From Microcella humidisoli (GTDB lineage Bacteria > Actinomycetota > Actinomycetes > Actinomycetales > Microbacteriaceae), in NCBI RefSeq assembly GCF_024362325.1, contig NZ_CP101497.1:1488001-1552000 (forward strand): a stretch of DNA of 64,000 nt, given 5' to 3'. Positions 62,182 through 64,000 of the stretch are shown piece by piece. A program made the translations under genes and the position numbers. Within the stretch, counting starts at the first letter, position 1. Every line of letters starts with the position of its first letter. The notes beneath the pieces are model-generated. The model searched no databases and had not been told where the DNA came from. It worked only from the letters and a program-made list of their open reading frames with translations.

Positions 62182-63159
62182 ATGAACGTGTGGCACGTCG
62201 TCAGTGCGGCGGCCCTTGCAGTGCCGCCGCTCTTGTGGACGAGCATTCACGCTCTCTCTCAAGAGGCGCGTCTCTGGCGACCGGGTACCGGCAAGCGCAC
62301 CCAGGTTGCCGGCCTCGGAGTGCGGATGTATGGGTTGGGCGAGACGGTCGTCGTGCTTCTCGCGGGCCTCGCCTCGAGCGAACGATTCTGGGGCGAGAAG
62401 TATGACGTGATTGGACAGCGCGCGCGGGTCGTGGCCATCGACCCGATCGGATTCGGTGCTTCGATTCACCATCCGGCGCTTCAGGAGACCGTCGATGCGG
62501 GGGTGCACGTCGATGCTGTACTCGAAGTGCTGCGGACCCTCGACCTACATACTCAGCCCGTCGTGTTCGTCGGCCACTCCATGGGCGCATCCCTGGCGCT
62601 CCGGGCGGGCGCGAGACACGCACCGACGAGGGCAGTCGTGGCATTCGATGCTCCCCTGTATCGTTCTGCTGAAGAGGCCAACGACCGCATCCGGCATATG
62701 GGCTGGTTCGAGGCGCTGCTCGCCCAAGGTCCGCTCGCCGAGCGGGTGTGCCAGTGGATGTGCCACAACCGCACGGTGGCTCGCGGGGTTGCGATCGCAA
62801 TCAGCCCGCAGATCCCCGTGGCGGTCGCCCGGGACTCGGTCGAGCACACTTGGTCGGGGTACATCGCAGGCTTCGACTCGCTGGTGCGCGATTCTGGCTG
62901 GTCTGACGCGCTCGTCGATCTGGCTGCGCGCAACGTTCCAGTTCGCTTGGTTGACGGTGAGAAAGACCCGGTGCAAGTTCCCGGTCGTGCCGAAGAGCTC
63001 GAGCGCGCGCACCCGAACATCACCGCGACACGCCTGCCCGGCGGTCATCGTTTGCCCCTGAGCGACCCGGAGCGTTGTGCGTCGATCGTGAGCTCTGTTC
63101 TCAGCGAATACGCTATTTCGAGTGAGGGAGATGTGAGACCATACCCCCTGGAGGTATGA
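62182..63159 (+). CDS. Alpha/beta hydrolase
   Basis: The 325-residue protein has an N-terminal hydrophobic helix, the nucleophile elbow VGHSMGASLAL, an Asp in VDGEKDPVQVPG and a C-terminal LPGGHRLPLSDPE with the catalytic His. The substrate is unknown and a role in copper handling is not evident. Its 3' end contains the second CsoR-like operator (63141-63157), so the downstream gene is controlled from within this gene. TACGCT lies 8 nt before ATG 62182. Confidence 0.85.
   Translation: MNVWHVVSAAALAVPPLLWTSIHALSQEARLWRPGTGKRTQVAGLGVRMYGLGETVVVLLAGLASSERFWGEKYDVIGQRARVVAIDPIGFGASIHHPALQETVDAGVHVDAVLEVLRTLDLHTQPVVFVGHSMGASLALRAGARHAPTRAVVAFDAPLYRSAEEANDRIRHMGWFEALLAQGPLAERVCQWMCHNRTVARGVAIAISPQIPVAVARDSVEHTWSGYIAGFDSLVRDSGWSDALVDLAARNVPVRLVDGEKDPVQVPGRAEELERAHPNITATRLPGGHRLPLSDPERCASIVSSVLSEYAISSEGDVRPYPLEV
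63141..63157 (+). promoter_or_regulatory. Second CsoR-like operator, before the DUF6153 gene
   Basis: ATACCCCCTGGAGGTAT (63141-63157) has the same ATACCCC...GGGGTAT-type dyad as the copB operator, with one mismatch in the right arm. It lies 6 nt before ATG 63163. Confidence 0.75.
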
Positions 63160-63162
63160 GAG

Positions 63163-63576
63163 ATGCTTCGGCGCCTGGGGTACGTACTGCTGATCGCGAC
63201 GTTCGCGGTCGTCGGTATCGCCATGGGCACTCATGGCTCGACCCCCGCCGGCCACTCCACTACCGTGACGAGCTCCGTCGCTGAATCTGCAGTGCCCCTG
63301 GAGCACGACCACTCTGCGCCTGTCGCTCCTCATCTCGACGCGAACTTCTCTGACGACGAAAACTCCACGTGCGTGGATTGCGCAGGCGATCACGCCGGGC
63401 TGTTGATGGCATGTGTGTTTTTGGCGCTCATTGTGGTCATCAGCCTGGTTCTCCCTCTCGTTGCTTTTCGTCATGGGCTGCTAGCGCCGGGAGTGTCGAG
63501 GGTCGACACCACACCCCGTGGGCTTGCTGATCCGCGCCCGCCTGAGCTCACGGAACTCTGCATTATTCGTCAGTGA
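63163..63576 (+). CDS. DUF6153-type small membrane protein
   Basis: The 137-residue protein has an N-terminal membrane helix, an extracytoplasmic stretch with His residues (LEHDHSAPVAPHLD) and a CVDCAGDH motif, and a second helix (LLMACVFLALIVVISLVLPLVAF). Its pattern fits the DUF6153 group of actinobacterial copper islands. The Cys/His motif and the CsoR-like site suggest a copper-related function; none has been shown. Confidence 0.75.
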   Translation: MLRRLGYVLLIATFAVVGIAMGTHGSTPAGHSTTVTSSVAESAVPLEHDHSAPVAPHLDANFSDDENSTCVDCAGDHAGLLMACVFLALIVVISLVLPLVAFRHGLLAPGVSRVDTTPRGLADPRPPELTELCIIRQ

Positions 63577-63653
63577 TTCGCCGCCGGATGACCGCGTAGC
63601 CACGCCGTCATCACTGCGACCGAATAACCAACACCGACGAAAGAAGTAGAACC

Positions 63654-64000
63654 ATGAAGAAGCCATTCGGCATCCGCGCGCTCGCGTCTGGTGCCTTCGC
63701 CCTGATCACCGTGATGGGGCTCGCTGCATGCTCGACCACCACAGAGCCACCCGAGAGCTCCGGCGCCAACATGGCAGACGTCATGTTTGTGCAGATGATG
63801 ATCCCCCACCACGAGGGAGCCATCGAGATGAGCGACATCCTGCTTGCCAAGTCGGGAGTCGATCCCGAGGTCGTAGAGCTGGCAGAGCAAATCAAGGCCG
63901 CCCAGGGCCCCGAGATTGAGCAGATGAAGCAGTGGCTCGACGACTGGGGCATGCCCGCCATGAGCGACAGCATGGACGGCATGGACCACGGCGGCATGGG
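63654..64000 (+). CDS. DUF305 lipoprotein, 3' part missing
   Basis: The gene runs off the right edge; 115 codons are visible. It has a lipobox (VMGLAACS near residue 23) and a DUF305 domain beginning FVQMMIPHHEGAIEMSDILL, followed by a Met/His-rich stretch. Unlike the DUF305 protein at 61591 it is lipid-anchored rather than helix-anchored. The leader motif AACACCGACGAAAG (63630-63643) matches the one before the first DUF305 gene at 13 of 14 positions. Confidence 0.87.
   Translation, partial: MKKPFGIRALASGAFALITVMGLAACSTTTEPPESSGANMADVMFVQMMIPHHEGAIEMSDILLAKSGVDPEVVELAEQIKAAQGPEIEQMKQWLDDWGMPAMSDSMDGMDHGGM

Overview
The window is chromosomal DNA of a high-GC actinobacterium. Codon use is strongly G/C-ending, GTG starts and 4-nt ATGA/GTGA overlaps are frequent, and many genes appear to be leaderless. 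The gene content (LtrA-like membrane proteins, DUF4177, DUF3027, DUF2530, DUF3263, an XPB helicase pair, TadA/DUF4244/TadE pilus genes, an IdeR-type regulator) points to the Micrococcales, most likely Microbacteriaceae. No rRNA is present, so the genus is a guess.

Layout. 1-2.8 kb: an MFS exporter between two LtrA-like genes. 2.8-5.1 kb: a ZTP (pfl) riboswitch controlling glyA-folD (one-carbon metabolism). 5.1-9.1 kb: an ABC-F ATPase behind an unusual three-codon leader ORF, then a convergent pxpABC 5-oxoprolinase operon. 9.2-13.0 kb: histidine kinase, degenerate kinase-like partner, LuxR-type regulator and thymidine kinase in one overlapping operon. 13.1-29.4 kb: tRNA-Pro, a PASTA penicillin-binding protein, ridA, acs, a 6C small RNA, a Tad/Flp-type pilus cluster, topA, tmk, holB and a secreted peptidase. 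This gene neighbourhood is widely kept in Actinobacteria. 29.5-34.6 kb: tRNA-Thr with a duplicated 3' end, transporters, msrB, and two parts of a haem-uptake set (HtaA-domain protein and HmuT-like lipoprotein). 34.8-41.7 kb: DUF3263, LytR_C, cspA, DUF3048, CIRCE-controlled groL, a WXG100 protein and an OmpR-type two-component system. 42.5-50.3 kb: XPB helicase and partner, a second cold-shock protein, DUF3027, an AbiEi-like gene bracketed by related hairpins, DUF2530 and serC. 50.3-55.8 kb: ideR with an iron box, an NlpC/P60 hydrolase with a long leader, a small ORF ending in a terminator, an HNH protein, a blasticidin-S-deaminase/ASCH fusion, an esterase and a HEAT protein.

From tRNA-Arg(CCT) at 55.86 kb to the right edge lies a metal-resistance island whose base and codon use differ from the core genome. 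A MerR-controlled thioredoxin-like/flavin reductase pair is bracketed by short repeats that look like insertion-sequence ends. It is followed by a copper module: CsoR operator, CopB-type P-ATPase with a YHS domain, csoR, two DUF305 proteins, an alpha/beta hydrolase and a DUF6153 protein behind a second CsoR-like operator.

The most unusual gene is the 237-residue deaminase-ASCH fusion at 52.9 kb. The visible catalytic residues suggest successive attack on the N4 position of cytosine nucleosides or cytosine antibiotics. Other points worth attention are the long-range pairing in the ABC-F leader, the AbiEi cassette with matching flanking hairpins, the short transcription unit at 52.0-52.2 kb and the widespread leaderless promoter signature.
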